Source of the DNA: Actinoplanes sp. M2I2
GTDB lineage: Bacteria; Actinomycetota; Actinomycetes; Mycobacteriales; Micromonosporaceae
Assembly (NCBI RefSeq): GCF_023544445.1
Contig: NZ_JALPVJ010000014.1
Coordinates: 220,638-284,637 of the forward strand
DNA length: 64,000 bases
Reading direction: 5' to 3'
Shown in pieces: positions 49,569 through 58,501 of the stretch (positions are counted from its first letter, which is position 1; the number at the start of each line of letters is the position of its first letter). The position numbers and the translations under genes are program-made. The notes beneath the pieces are model-generated. The model searched no databases and had not been told where the DNA came from. It saw only the letters and a list, made by a program, of their open reading frames with translations.

Positions 49569-49742
49569 TCAGGACTTGAAGGCGTCCTTGACGTTCTCCA
49601 CGGCCTGCTTGAGCTTCGAGCTGCTCTGGTCGGCCTTGCCCTCGGCCTCGAGCTGCTCGTCGTCCGTGGCGCGACCGACGCCTTCCTTGACCTTGCCGCC
49701 GAACTCCTCGGCCTTGTTGTCGACCTTGTCGTCGAATGCCAT
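49569..49742 (-). CDS. CsbD family stress-response protein
   Basis: 57 residues, MAFDDKVDNKAEEFGGKVKE then GVGRATDDEQLEAEGKADQS, the compact CsbD fold, rich in Lys/Glu and without Cys or Trp. CsbD proteins are abundant general-stress proteins (sigma-B regulated in Bacillus) with no defined biochemical role. GGAGG lies 5 nt before the ATG at 49742. Its strong ribosome binding site and terminator suggest a highly expressed monocistronic gene. Confidence 0.93.
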   Translation of the reverse strand: MAFDDKVDNKAEEFGGKVKEGVGRATDDEQLEAEGKADQSSSKLKQAVENVKDAFKS

Positions 49743-49801
49743 GGCAGCCTCCACATCGTCGTGCCTACGACCCGCAGATACCCAACCCGGCCAAGCGGCA
49801 A

Positions 49802-50458
49802 TCACGGCCCACGGTGCGGGACGGGCTCGGCCGGGGTGACCGGGTGGCGCAGCCCCGGATGGCCCGGCGGCAGGGTCCGGCGGATCACCCACCAGCTCAC
49901 GGCCAGGCACGCGGCGACCAGGGGCCAGGTCAGGGCGACCCGGGCGACGCCGAGCGCGACCACCTGCCCGGCGGCGTAGAGCGGCAGGAAGACGGCCAGC
50001 CGGACGACGTACTGCAGTACCCACACCCAGCTGGCCCGGCCGTAGGAGCGCAGCAGGGCCGGGTCGCGGCGCCACCTGGTCCGCTGGCCGAGCACCCCGC
50101 CGACCACGAGCCCGAGCAGCGGCCACCGGATCACGATGCTCACCGCCCAGGCCAGCGCACTGGCCGCGTTGCTGAGCAGCTGGAGCAGGAAGAAGTCCTC
50201 GGCGCGACCGGTGCGCAACGCGATCAGCGCGGCCACGCACACGCCGAGCAGGCCGATCAGCACGGCGCGCGGCTTCTCCCGGCGACGCAGCCGCCAGATC
50301 GAGACGCCGATCGCGGCGACGACCGCCACCCCGGCCCCGGCCCAGATCGACTGCCCGGCGGCGAGCCAGCCGACGACGAACCCGGCCGCCGGCAGCGTGG
50401 CGTCGATCGCCGCGCGCCGCCCGTTGAGCAGCTGCGACAGCGACTCCGGCTGCGTCAT
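49802..50458 (-). CDS. DUF3159 family membrane protein
   Basis: 218 residues, about six helices. SLSQLLNGRRAAIDATLPAA, FVVGWLAAGQSIWAGAGVAV, RRREKPRAVLIGLLGVCVAA, LRTGRAEDFFLLQLLSNAAS and RTRWRRDPALLRSYGRASWV are the conserved blocks of the actinobacterial DUF3159 family, which is of unknown function. GGGGTGGGGG precedes the ATG at 50458. An inverted repeat resembling an iron box lies 23 bp upstream. Confidence 0.9.
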   Translation of the reverse strand: MTQPESLSQLLNGRRAAIDATLPAAGFVVGWLAAGQSIWAGAGVAVVAAIGVSIWRLRRREKPRAVLIGLLGVCVAALIALRTGRAEDFFLLQLLSNAASALAWAVSIVIRWPLLGLVVGGVLGQRTRWRRDPALLRSYGRASWVWVLQYVVRLAVFLPLYAAGQVVALGVARVALTWPLVAACLAVSWWVIRRTLPPGHPGLRHPVTPAEPVPHRGP

Positions 50459-50480
50459 CCCCCACCCCGCATCGCTCCAC

Positions 50481-50496
50481 GTTAGGAAAGCCTAAC
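50481..50496. promoter_or_regulatory. Iron-box-like inverted repeat upstream of DUF3159 gene
   Basis: GTTAGG-AAAG-CCTAAC has the TTAGG/CCTAA half-sites of DtxR/IdeR iron boxes, though with a 4-bp centre and no full 19-bp consensus. It overlaps a possible -10 TAACGT on the minus strand, a position suited to repression. Confidence 0.4.
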
Positions 50497-50546
50497 TGCA
50501 GCCGGTACGCGGCCTCATCCCCAGGTCAGATCGCGTGGGCCGCGGT

Positions 50547-52559
50547 TCACTCGCCGGCGGGCAGCGGGGGCGGTCCGGGATCGGCCAGCTGCTCGATCAG
50601 CCGGGGGAGCTGACCGCGCTCGAGCAGGCTCTCGTCCGCCCGGATCCGGCTCATCAGCTGGTCGAGCAGCGCGAACGTCACCTCGGTGCGGGCCCCGTCG
50701 TGGTTGGCCCGCACCCGGCCCGCGTAGTCGGAGAGCGCCCGCTCGAGCACCGTCTGAGCCGCCGCCTGGGGCATCCGGGACCGGAAGTAGCGGCGCTGGG
50801 CCGTCAGCGGCGGGTTGTGCATCTCCTGGATGAAGTCGAAACGGTCGGCCCGGGTGGCCGACGGGTCGAGGTTGTCCCGCGTCTCGTTGGGCGCGGCGAA
50901 GATCAGCACCCACTGGTTGCGGCGCAACTGGTTGAGCCGGCTGAGCAGACCGGTGGCCAGGTTGCGGCCGCCGAACGAGCCGGCTCCGCGCGGCCGGCGC
51001 AGGGCGTCCTCGCACTGGGCGAGGAGAATGACGACCCGGCGCAGCCGCATCAGGTCGTTCAGCACGTCGTCGAGAGCCACGTCGTGGAAGTCCCGGTTGC
51101 CGCGCCGCAGGAAGTCGGACGGGGTCAGCGTGAGCAGCGGCCAGTCGAGGGCCTTCGCCACCAGCTGGACGAGGCTGGTCTTGCGGGTGCCGGGCGGGCC
51201 GGGCAGCAGCAGCGACGTGGCGGCCGGCCGTTGCACCGGATGGGTGACGATCGGCTCGACGAAATGCCGGCGGATCGCCACGGACAGCGTCCCGTCGTCG
51301 GTCGGGTCCGAGATCCGTTCCAGGTGGCCGGGGTCCGGAGCGGTCAGGACCCCCAGCGAGAGCGCGAGATCGGGCCACGGGATGTCCCGTCGGGTCCCGG
51401 CGGTCACCTCGTAGCCGAGCAGCACCCGCTCCTGGCGCAGGCGGACGAGCGCGTCGTGGTAGCGGATGAGGAAGAGCAGCACGACCGCGGTGGCCCAGGA
51501 CTCCAGGCGGCCGGGCGACCGGGCCCGGTCGTTGCACCACCCGGCCCGGTCGCCGACCCGCATGAACGTGTTGTCGACCAGTTGGAGCGTCTTGCGCAGG
51601 ACGCCGAGCAGAGCGTCCACGTTGCCGTGCTCGCCCCGGTCGAGCTGGCTGATGAGCAGTTCGGACAGCGTGAGGGCGACCTCGAAGCTGGCCACGAACA
51701 GCTGCTGCGGGCCGCCGTACGAGATCAGGCGGGACGTCGGCCACGAACCGTCGTCGGTCTGCTCCTCGGCGATCACGACCAGGCTGCGGTCGGTGAGCGG
51801 CCGGTAGTCCGGCAGCTGGAAGCGGTGCAGCAGCGCGACGCTGAACGCGAGCTCGGCCGGGTCGAACTGCGACGTTATCCCGGCGGACTGCCGGCCGAGC
51901 TGGACGAGGATCGATCGGCGGATGCGGACGCCCAGCTCGGGCCACCACTGCTGGGGCTGCGCGCGGGCCAGGCCCAGCGCGTCCCCGGCCCGGACGGCGT
52001 GCAGGGTGATGAAATCGTGCGTCTGGTCGCCCGCGGTGATGCGGCCGCCCTCCCACGCGCGCAGGTTCTGCTCGGTCTCCTGCCACAGCCGCAGCACAGC
52101 CTCGTCGATGTCGCCGCCCACACCGGTGAGCGGTCGCGTCGTCTGCCGCAGCACCGACGAGAGAAGGACCTGCGCGTCGGTGAACATGTTGACCCCGTTG
52201 GTGGCCGACTCCCGGACCCGGCCGGGATCGCTCGTCAGCGCGGCGAAGTGCTGGTCGGTGAGAGCGCGGACGACGGTGGACACCTCGTCGCGCAACGCTC
52301 CCGTCTCGCTGACGGTGTGGCCGGCCGGCCGGTCGTACTCCACGAGCAGGCGGTAGAGCTCCAGCAGGGCGAGGTGGGCCCGCGAGGTCGACGTCTTGCC
52401 GATCACCGGCGGGGTTCCCGCGCCGCCGGTCGTCGCAAGGGTGTCCCGGATGAAGGCGCCGACGGTGGGCTCGTAGAAGGTGAGAAGGGCTCGGCCTGCG
52501 GCCAGGACGCGGTCCCGGCTCTCGGCGATCTCCCGGTCGAGGTCAGACAGCTGCGTCAC
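50547..52559 (-). CDS. P-loop ATPase with helical toroid-like N-terminal half
   Basis: 670 residues. The first 430 residues are helical; EEQTDDGSWPTS (266-276) and GWCNDRARSPGRLESWATAV (340-359) resemble the QW-type and helix motifs of alpha/alpha-toroid (terpene-cyclase-like) domains. The C-terminal third is AAA-like: Walker A LLPGPPGTRKTSL (452-463), a weak Walker B RVVILLAQCEDAL (508-520, hydrophobic then Glu-Asp), and an Arg-rich sensor segment FAAPNETRDNLDPSATRADR. GTG start at 52559 with GGGAGG upstream, 17 bp inside the methyltransferase gene, so translation is coupled. It is the last gene of the KAP-TIR-NB-ARC cluster; function unknown. Confidence 0.75.
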   Translation of the reverse strand: MTQLSDLDREIAESRDRVLAAGRALLTFYEPTVGAFIRDTLATTGGAGTPPVIGKTSTSRAHLALLELYRLLVEYDRPAGHTVSETGALRDEVSTVVRALTDQHFAALTSDPGRVRESATNGVNMFTDAQVLLSSVLRQTTRPLTGVGGDIDEAVLRLWQETEQNLRAWEGGRITAGDQTHDFITLHAVRAGDALGLARAQPQQWWPELGVRIRRSILVQLGRQSAGITSQFDPAELAFSVALLHRFQLPDYRPLTDRSLVVIAEEQTDDGSWPTSRLISYGGPQQLFVASFEVALTLSELLISQLDRGEHGNVDALLGVLRKTLQLVDNTFMRVGDRAGWCNDRARSPGRLESWATAVVLLFLIRYHDALVRLRQERVLLGYEVTAGTRRDIPWPDLALSLGVLTAPDPGHLERISDPTDDGTLSVAIRRHFVEPIVTHPVQRPAATSLLLPGPPGTRKTSLVQLVAKALDWPLLTLTPSDFLRRGNRDFHDVALDDVLNDLMRLRRVVILLAQCEDALRRPRGAGSFGGRNLATGLLSRLNQLRRNQWVLIFAAPNETRDNLDPSATRADRFDFIQEMHNPPLTAQRRYFRSRMPQAAAQTVLERALSDYAGRVRANHDGARTEVTFALLDQLMSRIRADESLLERGQLPRLIEQLADPGPPPLPAGE

Positions 52560-53658
52560 GTGCCTCCCTCTGGGAGCGGTAGCACTCCCTCAGTTCCCGG
52601 ATCTTCCCGCTCGCGTCGACCTCGATCACCATGAAGCCGTAGACCCGCTTGACGTCGTCACCTCCCTCGTCGAGGAAGGCAGTCCACTCCAGGTGGGCGG
52701 CATCGGGCCGATAGGCGATGGAGTCGACGCGGACCGAGACGGCGCGCTGGGACGCGACGTGGCTGCGCCAGTATTCCTGAATTCCGGTCAGACCTTCAAT
52801 AGGCGGGTGGAAGGGTTTGTCCCGATAGCGGGCACCCTCGGTGAACACCTTCTCCAGCAGGTCCGGATCTCGTTTGCGCCAAGCGGTCAGGTAGCCCCGC
52901 ACGGCTTCCTCGCACCCGGCGTGGGGACCCGGCTCGAAGGTGAGCCACCGGGTCGCCCAGGTCCGGTCCTCACCGTCGGCCGTGGCCGCCCGGACGTCCC
53001 CCTGGCCGAAGCGCCGGACGAGCACGCTCTCGCCGACCAGCTTGTCCAGGGCCGGCCACACGCCGTCATCGGCGCGCTCGACGACGGTCACGCTCCCGCG
53101 CGGACCGGCGAGGGCGACGGCCCGGTTGAGGAAATCCCAGGCGTGAGCGCGATTCTCGGTCAGGACGTGGGAGGCGAGCACCATGGCCGGGCCGCGCCAC
53201 TGCGCCGGCCGCTCGGTCGGCCAGTCGCCCAGGGCCGGAACGACCTCCACATCGAACCGTCGCTCCTTGCCCAGCGTCGCGGCGACCTCGCGCACCAGGC
53301 TCTCGGCGTGCTGGAGCTGACGTTCCGACCGGTCGAGCAGGTGCACCCGCACCTCCTCGAGGCCGGCCTCGGCCAGGTAGGCCAGGGCCGCGGCCGAGGC
53401 GGCGCCGCTGCCGCAGCCCAGGTCGACCACCGTGGCGGCCGGCTCCGGGCGGGCCTCGGTCAGGGCCCGCACACACTTGTGAAAGTTGACCAGGAGGAAC
53501 TCGGCCGCGAACGAGGCGTGCACACGGTCGTAGTCCGGTGGCTCGGCGTCCGGCCGCCGGAGCAGGGACCGCAGATCGGAACGGTCCTCGGGCCGGGCCT
53601 CGACGCTGCCGTCCACCCACGCGGCGGCCACCTCGGCGACCAGATCCGTTGTGCGCAT
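52543..53658 (-). CDS. SAM methyltransferase fused to NTF2/SnoaL-like domain
   Basis: 371 residues. Residues 70-240 are a class I methyltransferase with motif I TVVDLGCGSGAASAAALAYL and the block AMVLASHVLTENRAHAWDF, which recalls the Rsm22 ribosomal-methyltransferase-like group. Residues about 255-365 are an NTF2-like domain (VRGYLTAWRKRDPDLLEKVF, then IEGLTGIQEYWRSHVASQRA). The fusion is uncommon. ATG at 53658 follows TACTGT (53670-53665) by 6 nt, so it can have its own leaderless transcript although it lies 47 bp after the KAP gene. It shares a 17-bp overlap with the downstream ATPase gene. Confidence 0.8.
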   Translation of the reverse strand: MRTTDLVAEVAAAWVDGSVEARPEDRSDLRSLLRRPDAEPPDYDRVHASFAAEFLLVNFHKCVRALTEARPEPAATVVDLGCGSGAASAAALAYLAEAGLEEVRVHLLDRSERQLQHAESLVREVAATLGKERRFDVEVVPALGDWPTERPAQWRGPAMVLASHVLTENRAHAWDFLNRAVALAGPRGSVTVVERADDGVWPALDKLVGESVLVRRFGQGDVRAATADGEDRTWATRWLTFEPGPHAGCEEAVRGYLTAWRKRDPDLLEKVFTEGARYRDKPFHPPIEGLTGIQEYWRSHVASQRAVSVRVDSIAYRPDAAHLEWTAFLDEGGDDVKRVYGFMVIEVDASGKIRELRECYRSQREARDAAV

Positions 53659-53705
53659 CGGCACACAGTAAACGCTGCGGGTTGCGAGACAAGGCATATG
53701 AACCG

Positions 53706-56700
53706 TCAGCCGGTCGGTTGATAACCGACCGTTAAGGAGTCTGCCGCGAGCGGAACACGACCGGCGTCCTCCCGCAGGTGCTCTTCCGCTTCCGCGAGCG
53801 CGCCGGCGTCACCGAGATCCCGGGCGATGTCGGCGAGCTGGCGCCAGAGACCTCGGAGCAGCCTGTCCCGCGGGCCGACCACGACCGACCAGAGGCTGAT
53901 GGCCTCCAGCAGGGCGGCCCGCGCGAGGTGCGGCTCGTGCAGGGCGGCCAGGACAGCGGCGTACGGCCGGAGCGTCTCGGCGATGTCGGGGTGACCCGGC
54001 CGCAGAACCCGGCGCTGCACCTCCAGGGCCTGCTCGTAGCGCGTGCGGGCGCCCGGGAGGTCGTCCATCTGGAACTCCACCCCGGCCAGGGTGACCAGCG
54101 CCCGGGCCACCAGCGCGTCGTCGTCGTGGCGGCGCCGGTGCTCGTCGAGGATCGGGGCGAGCACCTGCCGGGCCACCCGCGGGTTGCCCTCGCGGTTGAT
54201 GTCGGCCACGCTGATCATCGTGGCCAGGTCGGAACCCACCCCGGGCCGGTTCTGCACCGTGAGGGCCGCGTCGGTGTCCCCGCTCTGCAGGTAGGCCCGG
54301 ATGAGCAGATCGGCCGCGTCCGGTTGCCCGCGCAGCAGGGGCACGCACGCCGCTCCCCCACCGAGGTTGACCACGGCTTCGGCGAGCAGCTTCTGCGCCT
54401 GCCGGCGCCGGTCGGGTGACACGCCGGGAAGCTCGGCGATCAGCCGGGCGGCCCGCCCCGCGTCGAGGTAGCTGCCGGCGTCGATCAGCCCGCGCGCCGC
54501 CGTCACCAGATCGGCGTGCATCGCCTCGGCCGGCACGAGCAGCCGGGCGCCGTGAGCGGCCAGCACGGCCAGGTGGTCGGCCAGGTTGCCGGTGCCCCGG
54601 CCGGCGACGAAAGGGAGCGGATCCCGGGCGATGGCCGAGACGGTCTGCCGGACGACCTCGCGGGACTGCTCCGCGTCGAGCACCGCGCGCGCGGCCAGTT
54701 GCACCAAGGGATGCAGGTGCAGGCTGCCGGCACTCAACCGGATCAGGGAATGCTCGTGCAGAAGACCGAGAGCCTCCTCGGAGGCGCCGGCCAGCGCGCG
54801 CGGGAAGGGCAGGGCCGCCACGAAGGCCGGCGGGCCCACCTCGGCCGGGAGCAGGGTGATGTCGGACAGGAGGCCGGCGCGCTCGACGAACGCGAAATCC
54901 TCCTCGGCCAGCCGCTTGCGGAACTCGTGCGCGGGTACCGCGACCAGACGCAGGTGGCGAACCGCGGCGTTGAGCGCCGACGGGAGCCGGCCGAGCGCCT
55001 CGGCCAGGGACCGCAGCTCCTCCGGGGACTCGTCCCGCAGCTGACCGGCCAGGAAGGCCACGGCCTCGTCGCTGTCGAACGGCCCGATGCCGACGTGCCG
55101 GACCGTCTGCGACCAGCTCTGCCGCCGCGTCGTGATCAGCACGTCGCCGCGGCCGGTCAGCGGCAGGTAGGGACGCAGCGTCCCCGGGTCGGTGGCTCCG
55201 TCGATGATCAGCAGCCACCGGCCGGGGCCGGCCAGCTGTTCGCCGATCACCGTGAGCGGATCGAGGCCCGGACGGACGGCGCCCAGCTCGTGCGCCAACG
55301 CCAGCAGGGCGGCTTCGACACGTGCGGCGTCACCGCCGTCGATCCACCACACCACCTGGTATTCGTCCGCGTGACTCTGCGCGTAGTGGCGGGCGGCCTC
55401 GCTCTTGCCGGCCCCGGGCAGGCCGATCAGAGCACAGACGGTCGGCGAGTCGTCGGTGCGGTTCTCCAGCACGCACCGGGCCAGCCGGTCGCTCACCCCG
55501 GCCCGGTGCACCAGGCCCTTGGCCGGTTGCCGGACATTGGTGACGCGCAGGCCCCGGCCCGGGTAGGGCAGCGCGGACGCCGCCGGCGTGCTGCCGGCCG
55601 AGCCCAGGTCGGCCGGCCGGCGGTGGCGCGGGTCGAGCGCGCTGAGCAACACGGCGCGAGCCTCGTGCTCCTGCAGGCTCTCGACGTCGAGGGTCTGCTC
55701 CTCGGCCAGCATCGCCGGCACGGCGGCCGGGGCGACCCGGGTGACCAGCAGCCGGGCTCCGGTGACGCGCAGGGCCGCCCACTGCTGGGCCGTGACCGTC
55801 TCGGCGGCCAGCCGGGACAGCACGACGACGAGGTATCCGGCCGGCGGCGGCACGTCGACGCCGCCCAGCTGGACCTGGTAACCGGCATCGGACAGTTGCC
55901 GGGCCAGCCACTCGGCCCAGGCGATGTCGTCGCGCAGATGCCAGATCGTGAAGGTGGGAGCCGCGTCCCTGCTTCCGTCCGGCGTGACCTCGGTGGGAAC
56001 CACCGCGCGGACGAAGGACAGATATTCGCCCGCCGAGACGCGCGTGAACGAGTCGGAGCTGGAGAGCCGGTGGCGGAACAGCGCGGGCAGCTCCGGGTGT
56101 TTCGCCGCGAACCGCCGGGCCCGCTCGTCCTCGAGGATCCGGCCGGTGCTCGCCGCCGGGGGGTCCTCCGACGACGGCGCCACCGCATAGGACTGCTCGA
56201 GGGCGGCCAGGAGACCCGGATCGTCCACGACGGCGTCGTAGACGTCCCGGTAGACCGTCTGAATGGCCACGATCTTGGCGAGCAGCGGCGGCACGAGCGG
56301 CGAATCGCTCAGGTCGGTGCCGGCCAAGCTCTTGAGCAGGGTGAAGGTCTGCACCATCCGTTTGATGCGCCGCGGGTTGAAGGGCGGGTTGCCCCGCAGG
56401 ATCGGCAGGCACAGGTGGACGTCGGCGTCGGACGAGATCTTCCGGATCAGGTTGTCCGCCGCGGCCGCCGTGACCGGCGGCAGCGAGAAGGGCAGCTGGA
56501 CGATCTTCTCGAAATAGGTCTCCGAGATCCGCCGCCGCAGCACATCCTGGGAGGCGAGGTCCTGGTAGCGGACGGACACCGCGTTCTCGATGATGTCGCG
56601 GTCGACCGCGACGAGGAAGACGCACCCCTGGACGTCGAGGAAGAGCTTCATCGTCTCGACGATCTGCAGCGTCTGCTCGGGCAGGCACCGATCCAGGTCG

Positions 56701-57488
56701 TCGATGACGACGACCAGCGGACGGTCGCGGCACACGATCCGGATGATGTCGCGGAAGTCCTCGCTGAACTCCTCGAGGAACGCGATCTTCTCCCGGTAGC
56801 TGCGCCTCTTCTGGAACGCCGAGAGGTCGACCCCCAGGCGGATGTCGAAGATCTTGAAAAGCGACTCGGGTTTGGCGGCCAGGGTGGCGCCGATCGCCAC
56901 CGCGGCGGCCGCCCACGGCCGGCCCAGCAGATCGGCGAGCCAGGGGGCGTTCTTGAGGGCGGCCGACATGGCCGGATTGGCCTGCGGGACAAGGACGGTG
57001 GCCGCCATGAACAGGGCCAGCGCGATGAGGCCGATCCGGAACAACAGCACGAAGACCTTACGCGAGACCTCGAGCAGACCGGAGCGTACGTTGAGCGAGC
57101 GGAACCAGATCCGCAGTTTGACCCAGACCCGTCGCGGCGGCGGGCCGGTGACCCGCACCCTGTCCAGCACCGTCTGGATCAGCGCCTGCCAGAGCTCCTC
57201 CTCCCGGGTGTATTTCCAGGCGTTGAACCACACCGGCTCGATACCGCGGCTCGTCAGCTCGGCACTGACCTGCTTGAGGAAGCTGGTCTTGCCGCTGCCC
57301 CACTCGCCGTAGACACCGACCGTCCACGGTGTCTGCTCGGGGCGCATCGCGGCGATGTAGTCGGCCAGCGGCACGGCGAAGCGCGCGAACCCGAGGTGGT
57401 CGTCGAGGCTGGCCACGTCGTTGATGGCCAGGGATTCCGCGAGCACGGGCGGGTCCGGGGCTGACGGACGCGGTCGACGCCGGATCAT
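53706..57488 (-). CDS. KAP NTPase / TIR-like / NB-ARC / TPR chimeric protein
   Basis: 1260 residues with four modules. (1) KAP P-loop NTPase, about 40-440: Walker A VYGEWGSGKTSFLK (61-74), two membrane helices inserted at about 146-170 and 190-207, Walker B PLVVVIDDLDRCLPE (259-273). (2) TIR-like domain, about 512-625: FTIWHLRDDIAWAEWLARQL, VVVLSRLA, LLVTRVAPAAVPAML; the loop that carries the catalytic Glu is shortened. (3) NB-ARC STAND ATPase: P-loop LIGLPGAGKSEAARHYAQ (689-706), WLLIIDGATDP, GDVLITTRRQSW. (4) C-terminal TPR-like helices to the end. The TIR-NB-ARC-TPR order follows actinobacterial FxsT-type proteins; the KAP front end is unusual. ATG at 57488 six nucleotides after TACTCT (57500-57495), leaderless. 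Confidence 0.85.
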   Translation of the reverse strand: MIRRRPRPSAPDPPVLAESLAINDVASLDDHLGFARFAVPLADYIAAMRPEQTPWTVGVYGEWGSGKTSFLKQVSAELTSRGIEPVWFNAWKYTREEELWQALIQTVLDRVRVTGPPPRRVWVKLRIWFRSLNVRSGLLEVSRKVFVLLFRIGLIALALFMAATVLVPQANPAMSAALKNAPWLADLLGRPWAAAAVAIGATLAAKPESLFKIFDIRLGVDLSAFQKRRSYREKIAFLEEFSEDFRDIIRIVCRDRPLVVVIDDLDRCLPEQTLQIVETMKLFLDVQGCVFLVAVDRDIIENAVSVRYQDLASQDVLRRRISETYFEKIVQLPFSLPPVTAAAADNLIRKISSDADVHLCLPILRGNPPFNPRRIKRMVQTFTLLKSLAGTDLSDSPLVPPLLAKIVAIQTVYRDVYDAVVDDPGLLAALEQSYAVAPSSEDPPAASTGRILEDERARRFAAKHPELPALFRHRLSSSDSFTRVSAGEYLSFVRAVVPTEVTPDGSRDAAPTFTIWHLRDDIAWAEWLARQLSDAGYQVQLGGVDVPPPAGYLVVVLSRLAAETVTAQQWAALRVTGARLLVTRVAPAAVPAMLAEEQTLDVESLQEHEARAVLLSALDPRHRRPADLGSAGSTPAASALPYPGRGLRVTNVRQPAKGLVHRAGVSDRLARCVLENRTDDSPTVCALIGLPGAGKSEAARHYAQSHADEYQVVWWIDGGDAARVEAALLALAHELGAVRPGLDPLTVIGEQLAGPGRWLLIIDGATDPGTLRPYLPLTGRGDVLITTRRQSWSQTVRHVGIGPFDSDEAVAFLAGQLRDESPEELRSLAEALGRLPSALNAAVRHLRLVAVPAHEFRKRLAEEDFAFVERAGLLSDITLLPAEVGPPAFVAALPFPRALAGASEEALGLLHEHSLIRLSAGSLHLHPLVQLAARAVLDAEQSREVVRQTVSAIARDPLPFVAGRGTGNLADHLAVLAAHGARLLVPAEAMHADLVTAARGLIDAGSYLDAGRAARLIAELPGVSPDRRRQAQKLLAEAVVNLGGGAACVPLLRGQPDAADLLIRAYLQSGDTDAALTVQNRPGVGSDLATMISVADINREGNPRVARQVLAPILDEHRRRHDDDALVARALVTLAGVEFQMDDLPGARTRYEQALEVQRRVLRPGHPDIAETLRPYAAVLAALHEPHLARAALLEAISLWSVVVGPRDRLLRGLWRQLADIARDLGDAGALAEAEEHLREDAGRVPLAADSLTVGYQPTG

Positions 57489-57494
57489 GTCCAA

Positions 57495-57500
57495 AGAGTA
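57495..57500 (-). promoter_or_regulatory. -10 box TACTCT of the KAP-TIR-NB-ARC gene
   Basis: On the minus strand TACTCT, 6 nt, then ATG at 57488, with no ribosome binding site. This gives a leaderless start two codons downstream of an alternative TTG at 57494. Confidence 0.45.
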
Positions 57501-57540
57501 GTGCCCGGGATCGATCCGTCCGGTCCCTCACCCGTACGCG

Positions 57541-58389
57541 TTACCGGGCGATCGCCTCGGCGCCGTTGAAGGTCAGCAGGCGCTGGATCGCCGGGGAACA
57601 CCCGACGACGCGGAGGCGGGGAGCCCCGGCCGCCACTGTCCGCAACAGGACCCGGACGGCGGCGTCGTCGGCGAAACGGAGATCGGCGATGTCCACGGTC
57701 AACGGACCCTCGACCGGTGGGGTGTCCTCGACGAGGTGTTCGAGCAGGGCTTGCAGGGCGTGCCGGTTCGACAGGTCGGCCTCGCCCTCGAGCCGGACGC
57801 CGGGCGGATCGGTGAGCCGGACGGCCCGCATGCCCGGCCGGGCGCCCGGGGCGGTGGCGTGATCGACGCACGACAGATGCGACCAGGTGGCGCGCCGCAG
57901 CTCGTCATGGCCGAACAACCGCCGGTCGTACAGACAGATCGCCATCGCCGAGCCGTCGGCGAAGACCCGGTTGACCTGTGCCTCGTAGCCGATCAGCCGG
58001 TCGGCGCCGGGCACCGGGCGCGCCGCCCAGGACATGTCGCCGATCGCGCGCAGCCCGCGATAGCCCGCCGCCCGGGCCAGCGCGGTCTCGTGACGCCAGC
58101 CGCCCATCGTCACCTCCGGGTCGAAGGCGCCGGAAGCGAGATACGACTCCTCAGGGGTGGACAGCAGCAGCTGGCCCCGGTTGCGCGCGCCGGCGCCGTC
58201 GAAGCCCAGCCCGGCGAGGCCGTCGAGCAGCTCGTCGCCGCCCGGGCCCAGATACAGGACGCGGTCGTCGTCGCGCAGGCCGGCCCGGATGTAGACGGCC
58301 AGGGCGGCGAGCCGCGACCGGTCGTCGTCGACGATCACGCATGCGTGGTCGCCCAGCCGGTGACGATCGAGGACCGAAGTCTCGATCAT
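57541..58389 (-). CDS. MEDS-STAS sensory protein
   Basis: 282 residues. Residues 1-170 match the MEDS domain (DHACVIVDDDRSRLAALAVY, LYLGPGGDELLDGL, GAFDPEVTMGGWRHETALAR, ALCLYDRRLFG-like AICLYDRRLFG), which binds small molecules in DcmR-like regulators. Residues 185-282 form a STAS domain (VRLEGEADLSNRHALQALLE, TVDIADLRFADDAAVRVLL) like anti-sigma factor antagonists, although the phosphorylatable Ser is not in the usual DLS context (FADDAA). It may therefore bind a partner such as an anti-sigma kinase. ATG at 58389 with GGGAGGTGA upstream; divergent from the metallophosphoesterase. Confidence 0.85.
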   Translation of the reverse strand: MIETSVLDRHRLGDHACVIVDDDRSRLAALAVYIRAGLRDDDRVLYLGPGGDELLDGLAGLGFDGAGARNRGQLLLSTPEESYLASGAFDPEVTMGGWRHETALARAAGYRGLRAIGDMSWAARPVPGADRLIGYEAQVNRVFADGSAMAICLYDRRLFGHDELRRATWSHLSCVDHATAPGARPGMRAVRLTDPPGVRLEGEADLSNRHALQALLEHLVEDTPPVEGPLTVDIADLRFADDAAVRVLLRTVAAGAPRLRVVGCSPAIQRLLTFNGAEAIAR

Positions 58390-58489
58390 GCTCACCTCCC
58401 GGGCTCGGCGTGGGTTCACGGTAGTCCCCGGACAAGCCGGATCCTCCGCGCTGAGTCGCACGACACCAAAGTGACGCGCAACCACGATC

Positions 58490-58495
58490 TAGTCT
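58490..58495 (+). promoter_or_regulatory. -10 box TAGTCT, leaderless start
   Basis: TAGTCT, 6 nt, then the ATG at 58502, without a ribosome binding site. Confidence 0.5.
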
Positions 58496-58501
58496 CGGTG
58501 C

